A program made the translations under genes and the position numbers. Of a stretch of 8,158 bases of DNA, positions 1-6,541 are shown one piece after another (positions within the stretch are counted from its first letter, which is position 1; each line of letters begins with the position of its first letter). The DNA comes from Bacteroidota bacterium. GTDB taxonomy: Bacteria; Bacteroidota; Rhodothermia; Rhodothermales; UBA10348. The DNA lies in contig JAAZVD010000059.1 in NCBI GenBank assembly GCA_018623785.1, forward strand, positions 1 through 8,158, in the 5' to 3' direction. The notes under the pieces were generated by a model, which saw only the letters and a program-made list of their open reading frames with translations, was not told the DNA's origin and searched no databases.

Positions 1-910
1 AGAGATGAGCCCAGTTCGGACCGAGGGAGCCATCCGGGAAGTTGTAGGTGTCTGGGCCGATGATCTGACCGAGTGTGATGTTCAGATTGTTCCAGCTGCT
101 CATGACGAGCTCGGTAATGCCGTTGCCGTCCAGGTCGGCAGGTACCATGCCGTATGGCGATCCACCACCGCGGTTGACTGGATCCACGTCGTAGCTACTA
201 CGAGAGGTGAGATGCGCCTCAATATTCCAGGTCTCGAATCCGGAACCGATGTCACCGGTGACCGAAACAATGTGCCATGCATCGTGGACGCCGGAGCGGC
301 CGTTGACACCGAAGAAAAGCTCCTGAGAGCCATCATTATCGATGTCTTCAGCGATCATCTGCTCAGGGTAGTTACGGTCAGGAGCGTTTGGCATCTGGTA
401 GATGGTCGTCGGCGCCATACCGTAGTCGTTGTCCGCACCGGTATGCTCAAAGACGTAAATACCCTGTGGGTAGTCAGGGTTATCAAACTTCTCATTCGTG
501 TCGCAATGCTCCCCAGAACTGGTGAAGCCCTTACAACCGGACATGAAGATGATTTCGCCAAAGCCGTCGCCGTCCAGGTCGCCTCCAGTGATAGCACGCT
601 GGTTGGTGGTCAGCTTGGTGTCATCAAGCCATGGGGTGGAGTAGACGTGCTCCCATGTATCTTTGCCTGCCACTTCCAGTACGTGGACGCGGCCACCACC
701 GGTGTAGTCCGAGACAAGGACTTCCATCATCCCGTCGCCATCAAGGTCAAAAGGACCGGCAACGGTACGGACACCAGAGTGATCTACGGGGTAGGGTGCT
801 TGGGGATCAGCGGATCGTTCGACATTGAACGAAAAATCCGTGCTTTGACCGACAGCGCTTCCAACGAAGACAAAAGCAGCCAGCATCAAAAGACTTGTAA
901 CTCTGCGCAT
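1..910 (-). CDS. Secreted FG-GAP/VCBS repeat protein (5' part, runs off left edge)
   Basis: This is the first 303 codons of a minus-strand gene with no stop before the window edge. The start is ATG at 910-908, preceded by GGAGG (919-915 on the minus strand) with a short 4-nt spacer. Residues 1-21 form a signal peptide (MRR, a hydrophobic core, then a cleavage-like GSAVGQ). Four calcium-binding-like acidic loops follow, each leading into a hydrophobic strand: DLDGDG at residues 55-60, DLDGDG at 111-116, DIDNDG at 189-194 and DLDGNG at 259-264. This is the FG-GAP/VCBS pattern of integrin-alpha-like beta-propeller blades. Two cysteines (126 and 136) could form a disulfide after export. Proteins of this type are extracellular or surface-bound and often mediate binding, but the ligand cannot be read from the sequence. 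The C-terminus, where a sorting domain would sit, is outside the window. A 306-codon open frame on the opposite strand lacks these features and is a shadow. Confidence 0.88.
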   Translation of the reverse strand, partial: MRRVTSLLMLAAFVFVGSAVGQSTDFSFNVERSADPQAPYPVDHSGVRTVAGPFDLDGDGMMEVLVSDYTGGGRVHVLEVAGKDTWEHVYSTPWLDDTKLTTNQRAITGGDLDGDGFGEIIFMSGCKGFTSSGEHCDTNEKFDNPDYPQGIYVFEHTGADNDYGMAPTTIYQMPNAPDRNYPEQMIAEDIDNDGSQELFFGVNGRSGVHDAWHIVSVTGDIGSGFETWNIEAHLTSRSSYDVDPVNRGGGSPYGMVPADLDGNGITELVMSSWNNLNITLGQIIGPDTYNFPDGSLGPNWAHL

Positions 911-1061
911 GGGGCCTCCAAATAGGGTGTGTTTTGATCGAGTAGGTCGGATATTGTGCTCGTGGGGCGAGTCCGTGTTTTCTGACCTGAAAACGATTGA
1001 AATGGAATACTATTAAACACGAACTAGCCTGTCAACCTTGTTTCAGAAAAGGATATCGATT
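911..1061. promoter_or_regulatory. Divergent intergenic region between FG-GAP and GHL10 genes
   Basis: About 150 bp separate two divergently oriented genes for exported proteins, so both promoters should lie here. The most AT-rich stretch is around 991-1020 and contains TTGAAA (997-1002) and TACTATTAAA (1008-1017), but their spacing does not fit a standard -35/-10 pair. I also do not find a convincing Bacteroidota-type TTTG/TAnnTTTG pair. The heptamer GTGTTTT occurs at 929-935 and again at 975-981, 46 bp apart. This is a regulatory region by position rather than by a recognised motif. Confidence 0.4.
1046..1053 (+). promoter_or_regulatory. Ribosome binding site favouring the GTG start at 1062
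   Basis: GAAAAGGA ends 8 nt before the GTG at 1062. The in-frame TTG at 1038 has no purine-rich stretch at the right distance. The in-frame ATG at 1107 has only a GGGG run near it. This site is the main reason for choosing GTG 1062. Confidence 0.45.
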
Positions 1062-2972
1062 GTGATACGTTGTATACCGAGTGCTGGACACCAGCATGGG
1101 GCCTCGATGGCTACAGTGATTTCCCTAATGTTTTTTTGGGTCCTGTGGCATTTCCCAGCCACTGCCCAAACGCCCAAGCATGAGATGCGCGGCGTATGGG
1201 TTACCACGGTATACAATCTGGATTGGCCCTTGTCCTCGGACCGCGAAGCGCCCCCATCTGTTCAGCGGGCTTCCATGGCCCACCTCTTTGATGAGTTGGC
1301 GCGCAGCGGGATGAATACGGTCTTTTTCCAGGTACGGTCAGAATCAGACGCGATGTACGATTCGCCCCTGGAGCCCTGGTCGCGATTTCTGACGGGAACA
1401 CAAGGACAAGCCCCTGATCCGCTCTGGGATCCGCTGGAGGAGGCCATTCGCTTGGCTCATGAACGGGGGATGGAGCTACACGCCTGGTTGAATCCGTTCC
1501 GGGCCGTATCTGCACTTGGAAAGAACGGGCTGGCTGCAGACCATGTTGTCCTGCAGCACCCGGAATGGATTCTGGATGTAACGTACAAGGGTACGGAGGA
1601 TGACAAAAAAGGATCGGTCATAACCATCCTGGACCCGGGAAATCCGCAGGCTCGAGCGTGGATTGTGGCTGTTATTGAAGATATAGTGAGCAGATACGAC
1701 GTGGACGGTATTCATTTTGACGACTACTACTATCCGTACCCTCCCTACGCCATCGGGATGGAGGATGAAACTACCTTCAATACCTACGGAAACGATTTCG
1801 CGTCCATGGAAGATTGGCGACGGGCCAATGTCAATGCCTTCATGGACGAAGTGTCTGAAGCCATTAGAGCCGGCAACCCCGGAGTAAAATTCGGGGTCAG
1901 TCCCATCGGGATCTGGAGGAACGGTGTTCCTTTCGGAATCGTCGGTCTGGACACCTATAACGTGGTGTATGCTGATCCGTTGACATGGATGTCCGAAGAC
2001 GATGTGGACTACTTGGTGCCGCAGCTTTACTGGCCCTTCGGAGGAGGTCAGGACTTTGCCGCGTTGGCTGACTGGTGGGCTTTCCAGGGTCGAGGAACAC
2101 ACATATATCCGGGCATTGCAGCTTTCAAAGCTGATCCCTCGACAGCCTCTGGAAATCTGTTTTCACCTGACGAGATTCCCGCTCAAGTCAGCTTGGGAAG
2201 AACCATTAGCGGCATTCAGGGCAATGTGTTTTTCCGTGCCCGGAATTTGGGATCTGCGAACAATCAGGGGCTGACGGCACGCATGATGTCGGATTTTTAC
2301 CGGCATAAGGCGATCACACCGGTCATGACCTACAAGAACTTCTGGCAGCCCGAGTCTCCGACGAATCTGCAGGTGATCCCCACGTCGGAAGGACGCTATT
2401 TGACCTGGGATCCTCCGTTGGCTGATGCCATCTCCGCCGCAAATCGATTTGCGATTTACAGGGTTCAAAGCGACGGGTCCGACCCGGACCCCCTGGCCAT
2501 CTCAAATGCGGCTGAGAATCTGATTCACATTTCGTGGAATCCGGAATGGACGGACACGGAGGCGTTGGCCGTGGGGCAGACGTATCACTATGTGGTCACA
2601 GGATTGACGCCGAACTCCTACGAAAGTGGAAACCCGGAGGTGACTACGATCACGGTACAGAGCACGGCCACAGACGTCTTTGCCGATTCGCCGGCGCTGG
2701 GGGACATCGATATCTATCCGAACCCTGTTTCTTCCAGAGCCCGGTTCGAACTGGATCTCGATTTACCTGTCGATGTGGAGATTCGTATTGTGGATATCCT
2801 TGGGCGCGAGGTAGCACGGCCTTTGAGTAGCGGGCGGCAGTCCGTGGGTATGCTGAGTGCCACTTGGGACCTGACGTCGCGGGATGGGCTACGCGTAGCG
2901 CCGGGCGTTTACCAGGTCGTGATCCGGGCCGGCCAAAGCCGCGCTATCCGCTCACTCGTCGTGTTGCCGTAG
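1062..2972 (+). CDS. Exported GHL10 (DUF187) glycoside hydrolase-like protein with FnIII and T9SS sorting domains
   Basis: The protein is 636 aa from GTG 1062. TTG 1038 (644 aa) and ATG 1107 (621 aa) are alternatives. A hydrophobic signal segment at about residues 16-35 ends in ATAQ, so the protein is exported. The GHL10 domain spans about residues 42-420. It opens with RGVWVTTVYNLDWP (43-56), continues with a QVRSESDAMYDS stretch near 90-101 and an LHAWLNPFR motif near 139-147, and has the acidic GIHFDDYYYPYP motif at 216-227. GHL10 is a TIM-barrel family; E. coli DigH (YddW), a family member, cleaves denuded peptidoglycan glycan strands, so a cell-wall or polysaccharide substrate is plausible but not shown. 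An FnIII-like domain follows at about 430-532. The C-terminal ~85 residues (DIYPNP at 550-555, ILGREV at 579-584, GVYQVVIRAG at 615-624) match a T9SS type-A sorting domain, implying export across the outer membrane and surface anchoring or release. The gene ends only 17 bp from the convergent regulator gene. Confidence 0.9.
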   Translation: MIRCIPSAGHQHGASMATVISLMFFWVLWHFPATAQTPKHEMRGVWVTTVYNLDWPLSSDREAPPSVQRASMAHLFDELARSGMNTVFFQVRSESDAMYDSPLEPWSRFLTGTQGQAPDPLWDPLEEAIRLAHERGMELHAWLNPFRAVSALGKNGLAADHVVLQHPEWILDVTYKGTEDDKKGSVITILDPGNPQARAWIVAVIEDIVSRYDVDGIHFDDYYYPYPPYAIGMEDETTFNTYGNDFASMEDWRRANVNAFMDEVSEAIRAGNPGVKFGVSPIGIWRNGVPFGIVGLDTYNVVYADPLTWMSEDDVDYLVPQLYWPFGGGQDFAALADWWAFQGRGTHIYPGIAAFKADPSTASGNLFSPDEIPAQVSLGRTISGIQGNVFFRARNLGSANNQGLTARMMSDFYRHKAITPVMTYKNFWQPESPTNLQVIPTSEGRYLTWDPPLADAISAANRFAIYRVQSDGSDPDPLAISNAAENLIHISWNPEWTDTEALAVGQTYHYVVTGLTPNSYESGNPEVTTITVQSTATDVFADSPALGDIDIYPNPVSSRARFELDLDLPVDVEIRIVDILGREVARPLSSGRQSVGMLSATWDLTSRDGLRVAPGVYQVVIRAGQSRAIRSLVVLP

Positions 2973-2989
2973 CAGTTACATGATAGCCT

Positions 2990-3814
2990 TCAGATCTTCA
3001 GACGCTCCTTTACCGCCTTGGATCGTTCGCGCGAGGCAATGACCTCGTGTCCACCGGTCAACACCAATTTGTAGCGGCCGCTGAACCATGGGACCAGTTC
3101 CCTGATGTGTCCAAATTGCACGATGGCGGAGCGATGTACTCGCATGAACGCCTCTGGATCGAGCATACTTCCCAACTGGTCGAGCGTGTAGCTGACAATG
3201 TGCTGTCGGAGCCGGAGACGTGGTGCCCCGGGCTCCTCGTCGAGAATGTATACTCGTGTGATCCCCTCCGTAATCTCGATGGAGACAACATCGGCGATCG
3301 GAATGATCAGTATGCGATCCCGGTAAGGAATGGAAAGCTGCTCGAGCCAATCGGCCTCGGCAGGAGGAGCTTCTGCTTTTCCAAACGCTCTCGAGTCCAT
3401 CCATTCCAGGAGCTTTCCGAGTCGTTCGTCCTGGGCACCCGTTTGGTGGATGACCTTATGGGCGCGCTGTAGGGATTCCTTCAGACGATCTGCTGGGACG
3501 GGTTTGAGTAGATAATCCACGGCGTTCTCGTCGAAGGCCCGGATGGCATACTCATCGAAGGCGGTGGTAAAAATGACGATCGGACGGTGGTCCGGGTCAA
3601 TGCGCTCGAGCACGTCAAACCCGTCAAGACCAGGCATCTGAATATCGAGGAGTAGCACATCAAAGTTGCTTTCAGCCATCTTCTTCAACGCAGCCACGCC
3701 GTCCTCGGCCGTGTCTACGGAAGACACCATATGGGATAATGCCTCGTCAGAAAGCATCTTTTGCATTCGGCTCCTGGCCGGGGCTTCGTCGTCAACAATC
3801 AGAATGCGAGCCAT
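2990..3814 (-). CDS. LytTR-family response regulator
   Basis: This is a 274-aa DNA-binding response regulator. The receiver domain spans residues 1-122, with acidic pocket D8-D9, phosphoacceptor D57 in LLLDIQMPG, switch residues around T83-T84 and conserved K104 in DYLLKP. After a linker (about 125-158), the LytTR DNA-binding domain fills 160-272, with the typical FMRVHRSAIV stretch at 223-232. Family members bind paired ~9-bp direct repeats. I start it at ATG 3814, which gives the canonical MARILIVDDE; the same frame stays open upstream to 3982, but that part overlaps the kinase gene and lacks family similarity. The start is 16 bp after the kinase stop codon and has only a weak Shine-Dalgarno, which suggests translation coupled to the kinase in one transcript. 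The pairing with a LytS-type kinase is the standard partnership for this family. The target genes are unknown. Confidence 0.95.
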   Translation of the reverse strand: MARILIVDDEAPARSRMQKMLSDEALSHMVSSVDTAEDGVAALKKMAESNFDVLLLDIQMPGLDGFDVLERIDPDHRPIVIFTTAFDEYAIRAFDENAVDYLLKPVPADRLKESLQRAHKVIHQTGAQDERLGKLLEWMDSRAFGKAEAPPAEADWLEQLSIPYRDRILIIPIADVVSIEITEGITRVYILDEEPGAPRLRLRQHIVSYTLDQLGSMLDPEAFMRVHRSAIVQFGHIRELVPWFSGRYKLVLTGGHEVIASRERSKAVKERLKI

Positions 3815-3830
3815 GATATCTCGGGTTGAA

Positions 3831-6350
3831 TCAGTGGGCAGAATTAGGTTGGAGTGACCGCTCGACAGGAATGCGCAGTCGGACACAGGTGCCTTGTTCG
3901 AGCACGCTATCGAAGGAAAGTAGGTCCGATCTCCCGTAAAGGTGCACCAGGCGCTCGTAGACATTGGAAAGCCCGATCCCAAAAAAATCCATGTGGCCCG
4001 TAACGGGTTCGGGGCTTCCGAAAAGATCAGGAATGCCTGTTCCAGAGTCAGTAACGGTCACGCATGCAACAGGCTGGCTCTCCGTACTTTCCGGATCGGG
4101 CGCTACCGAGAGTTTCAAAGCACCTTGCCCGCGGGATCGTTCCAACCCGTGCTTGACGGCATTTTCGACCAAGGTCTGGATAGCAAAAGCGGGAACGGGA
4201 TGGCTGCGGAGATCCGGGTCGATAGAGCACGAAACCGCCAAGCGTTCCCCAAAGCGGGCCTGTTCGATAGCCAGGTACCGCTGTACAAGGTTGGTTTCTT
4301 CCTCCATCGTGACGAACGGCTTGCTGCTTGCCACGAGGGTGTGTCTGAATATGGCGGCAAGGTGCTCAACTACTTTTTCAGCTTCTTCGGGCTTCTCACT
4401 GATCAGGGCAAGGAGTGTGTTTAAGGCATTGAACAGGAAATGAGGATTAATCTGCGAGCGCAGCGCTACCAAGTGTGCCTGGCTGCTCTCGGAAGCGAGT
4501 GACTTCTCTCGCTCGACCAACGCCAAACGATCAATCGCTAACGCCAGGTTGCCCGCCAAGCTGCGAAGCTGATCCAGGTCGTCAAGGTTATAGACCGAGC
4601 CACGACGCATCTTATTACCGAGAATCATCAGTCCCGCTGCCCGGCCTTCGCCCCGGATAGGAATGGCAAGCGCAGCGTGGTACCGCCCGAGCTCGGCTTC
4701 ATGAATCTCGGAAATGGTATGCTCGTTCAGCTCGGGGTTTCGTGCCCAGATGGTCGGTGCGTACTCGAAGTGCGCCCATATAGAGGCAAAGACCTGTTCC
4801 GTCAAAAAAGGTGGTTCAGGACGGTGTCGCTTCACGATCCACGAATCGTCCGCGGGAGAGCGCAGGAATATGATGGCACTGCGCGCACCGAAAACCCTTC
4901 CGGCCACGTCGATGGCCTGTTGAGCCAGGGCATCGATGTCCAGAACGTCGGCTGCCCTTTCCTGGAAGCGGTTCATGATCTGCCTCCCGCGTTGGCGTTC
5001 CGTCGAGAAAATGGATAGCGCAATCGATCGCAAACGCCTCGAAGACCGCTCAAAAACAATCAGCAGCAGGACTACGAAGAGGCCTTCCAGTACAATACGG
5101 GAGGTGCCCGCTACCTCCAGATAGCGATTCAGCAACGTCAGGCCACCGACAAAGGCAAAAAAGATGAATCCCAGCGACAGGGAGTAGATGATTACCCGGC
5201 TGAGCACTTCGTCAACGTTGCCATATCGGAGGGTGCCGATGGTGTAGAGTGTGACTGGAACGACGGCCAGCAGCTGCGCCGATACGATGGTCCAGGCTGC
5301 CATGGATTCGCTCATAGCGGTAAAGACGGGAATGACATCTGTTACCGAGAGACCAACCAGCAGGGAAAAAATGAGGATGGAAAGACTCTCATAGCGACCC
5401 CATTCCAAGTGAAAATCATCCGAACGGACAAATCCCAATAGGAAGGAGACCAGTCCTGCCCCTCCAATAAAGCAGGCTGCGTAGAAGAGAATCGGGACAA
5501 GAAGTTTCTCCAGCGTAAAGGGTCCGATATGCCCCTGAACGGCAGCGGTAAGCACACCGAGCATCAGGGTGATTGGAATAAGATGGATGAGCAGGTGCAT
5601 TCGCCCTTTACGCAGACGGAAAAGGCGTGCATCCCTGATGAGCGTTTCCAGAAGGAAGGCAGGAAACCCGATCCATCCGACCAGTCCGCCGATGGTCAGG
5701 CCATGGAAAATCGTGTCATACGTGCTGTCAGCTTTCGGCGGGCCGAACAACTCAACCAAGACCAACCGTAACGTGTTACCAACGATCCAGAGGGCAGATA
5801 TTCCAATCATCATGAGATCGGCCCGCGATCGTCGCGTGTGACGGGCAAGCGGCACGGCAATGATTACTCCCAGAACGTGGAAAAACGTGCCGACAGTGAA
5901 TGCCCACAGCGCGAACTGCCAGGCGCCGGTGGATCCAGGGTAGAGAAAAGTGGGGTGTCGAGCGAACGTGATGGAGGCATCGATCGGCTTGCCCTCGCGT
6001 ACCAGAGTCATATTCCGGCTCTGGCCCGGTCTGATGCCCGCCAGGGCATTATTCAGATCCTCGGCATTGAAGAATTGCTGGAACTCGAGCGCATAGAATT
6101 CATCCCCCGTGCGAATGCCTCCTTTGTGACCGGGACCATCCGGGAAAACATAGGATGCCGTAATGGCCCCATCACGATCTTCCCAGACCACCCAGTCGGA
6201 CCCTCGGGCAGAAGGCCGTTGCAGGACGTTCGCTCCCGCTTCAAATACCCGGATCTCCCGCCACTCCAGCAAAGCGTCGACCATGGGAATGGTTGCCATC
6301 AGTGCCGCCAAGAGCAGGAGGAGGTGCGATATGAGACGAATTCGGTTCAT
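3831..6350 (-). CDS. Ten-TM sensor histidine kinase: PDZ-like + GAF + LytS-type kinase
   Basis: This 839-aa membrane sensor kinase starts at ATG 6350, the only ATG, GTG or TTG after the upstream in-frame stop; there is no clear Shine-Dalgarno. Visible order: TM1 at 7-27; an extracytoplasmic PDZ-like domain at about 65-130 (GPGHKGGIRTGDEFYALE, then an AEDLNNALAGIRPGQ stretch and an LVREGK strand); nine further helices at roughly 143-168, 178-202, 214-237, 252-271, 281-307, 321-342, 351-372, 384-406 and 416-433. Loops RHTRRSR, RDARLFRLRKGR and ERSSRRLR are positive and fall on the cytoplasmic side. A GAF domain covers about 460-608, followed by a short helical linker. The His_kinase (PF06580) region contains SQINPHFLFNALNTL with phospho-acceptor H637. 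The ATPase domain has the N box LVENAVKHG (N730), the G1 box DSGTGIP (from D768) and GIGLSNVYERL (791-801). All catalytic motifs are intact. It should autophosphorylate and pass phosphate to the LytTR regulator encoded directly downstream. The signal is unknown. The sensor half resembles Bacillus ComP in layout. Confidence 0.93.
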   Translation of the reverse strand: MNRIRLISHLLLLLAALMATIPMVDALLEWREIRVFEAGANVLQRPSARGSDWVVWEDRDGAITASYVFPDGPGHKGGIRTGDEFYALEFQQFFNAEDLNNALAGIRPGQSRNMTLVREGKPIDASITFARHPTFLYPGSTGAWQFALWAFTVGTFFHVLGVIIAVPLARHTRRSRADLMMIGISALWIVGNTLRLVLVELFGPPKADSTYDTIFHGLTIGGLVGWIGFPAFLLETLIRDARLFRLRKGRMHLLIHLIPITLMLGVLTAAVQGHIGPFTLEKLLVPILFYAACFIGGAGLVSFLLGFVRSDDFHLEWGRYESLSILIFSLLVGLSVTDVIPVFTAMSESMAAWTIVSAQLLAVVPVTLYTIGTLRYGNVDEVLSRVIIYSLSLGFIFFAFVGGLTLLNRYLEVAGTSRIVLEGLFVVLLLIVFERSSRRLRSIALSIFSTERQRGRQIMNRFQERAADVLDIDALAQQAIDVAGRVFGARSAIIFLRSPADDSWIVKRHRPEPPFLTEQVFASIWAHFEYAPTIWARNPELNEHTISEIHEAELGRYHAALAIPIRGEGRAAGLMILGNKMRRGSVYNLDDLDQLRSLAGNLALAIDRLALVEREKSLASESSQAHLVALRSQINPHFLFNALNTLLALISEKPEEAEKVVEHLAAIFRHTLVASSKPFVTMEEETNLVQRYLAIEQARFGERLAVSCSIDPDLRSHPVPAFAIQTLVENAVKHGLERSRGQGALKLSVAPDPESTESQPVACVTVTDSGTGIPDLFGSPEPVTGHMDFFGIGLSNVYERLVHLYGRSDLLSFDSVLEQGTCVRLRIPVERSLQPNSAH

Positions 6351-6358
6351 GGCAACCA

Positions 6359-6541
6359 GTGCCGGCAGGGGAATTCCGAGGTGTTTTATCGTATTACGAC
6401 GAAGTGTTTATCGGGCAAACATGGAACGGAGCCGACAGGTACTCTTTCAAGCTTCTGGGGCGGGCTCCTGTATCTGGCTTTCCCCCGCGCCGGCTCCGTC
6501 ACCCGCGCCCGCGCCTTAATTTGCGCGAGGTCTACGAGTGA
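6359..6541 (+). CDS. Doubtful 60-codon ORF abutting the TatD gene
   Basis: A GTG-started frame of 60 codons runs across the divergent intergenic region and ends in TGA at 6539-6541, directly before the TatD ATG at 6542. I recognise no family. The N-terminal half is mixed in composition (YYDEVFIGQTWNG near residues 12-24); the C-terminal part is rich in Arg and Pro. There is no Shine-Dalgarno before the GTG. GC at third codon positions is about 63 percent by my count, which does not decide the matter. It shares its DNA with the kinase promoter region. It could be a coupled leader ORF or chance; I favour chance. Confidence 0.15.
   Translation: MPAGEFRGVLSYYDEVFIGQTWNGADRYSFKLLGRAPVSGFPPRRLRHPRPRLNLREVYE
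6381..6413. repeat. Spaced direct repeat, possible LytTR operator
   Basis: GTGTTTTATCG (6381-6391) and GTGTTTATCG (6404-6413) are direct repeats identical except for one T, with a 12-nt spacer and a 23-bp start-to-start distance (about two helical turns). They lie 31-63 bp upstream of the kinase ATG and overlap the candidate promoter. LytTR regulators typically bind two ~9-bp direct repeats with a central GTT and a spacer of about 12 bp. Both copies hold a GTT core, but the flanking bases match the published consensus only in part. Confidence 0.35.
6391..6419 (-). promoter_or_regulatory. Candidate promoter of the kinase-regulator operon
   Basis: Read on the minus strand, TTTG (6419-6416) is followed after 19 nt by TAATAC (6396-6391). 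The spacing fits the Bacteroidota-type -33 TTTG / -7 TAnnTTTG arrangement, but the -7 element matches only in its first two bases. Read as a sigma-70-like pair, TTGCCC and TAATAC have a 16-bp spacer and partial matches. It would leave a leader of about 35 nt before the kinase ATG. The match is weak, though position and spacing are suitable. Confidence 0.25.
6426..6499. repeat. 9-bp perfect inverted repeat between kinase and TatD genes
   Basis: ACGGAGCCG (6426-6434) and CGGCTCCGT (6491-6499) are perfect inverted copies separated by 56 nt. The right arm lies within a very GC-rich, C-rich stretch (about 6481-6514). The distance is too great for a simple terminator hairpin and no T-run follows. 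It could be a protein-binding site pair or the closing stem of a folded leader in the TatD transcript, or chance in GC-rich DNA. Confidence 0.3.

Noticed and set aside
119..580. 18-bp near-repeat (119-136 and 563-580, one mismatch)
   Set aside because: It encodes two of the DLDGDG/DLDGNG loops of the FG-GAP protein, so it reflects protein repeats rather than a separate DNA element.
5..925. 306-codon open frame on the plus strand
   Set aside because: It is antisense to a minus-strand frame with a signal peptide, a Shine-Dalgarno and four regular FG-GAP acidic loops; the plus-strand product has no family features.
997..1017. TTGAAA plus TACTATTAAA as a sigma-70 promoter for the GHL10 gene
   Set aside because: The elements are only 5-8 bp apart, too close for a -35/-10 pair.
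1476..2102. 208-codon minus-strand frame inside the GHL10 gene
   Set aside because: It is antisense to the conserved catalytic domain and shows no family features.
3815..3982. Upstream extension of the response regulator frame (would give 330 aa)
   Set aside because: It overlaps the conserved end of the kinase ATPase domain in another frame and lacks receiver-domain similarity; MARILIVDDE at 3814 is the canonical start.
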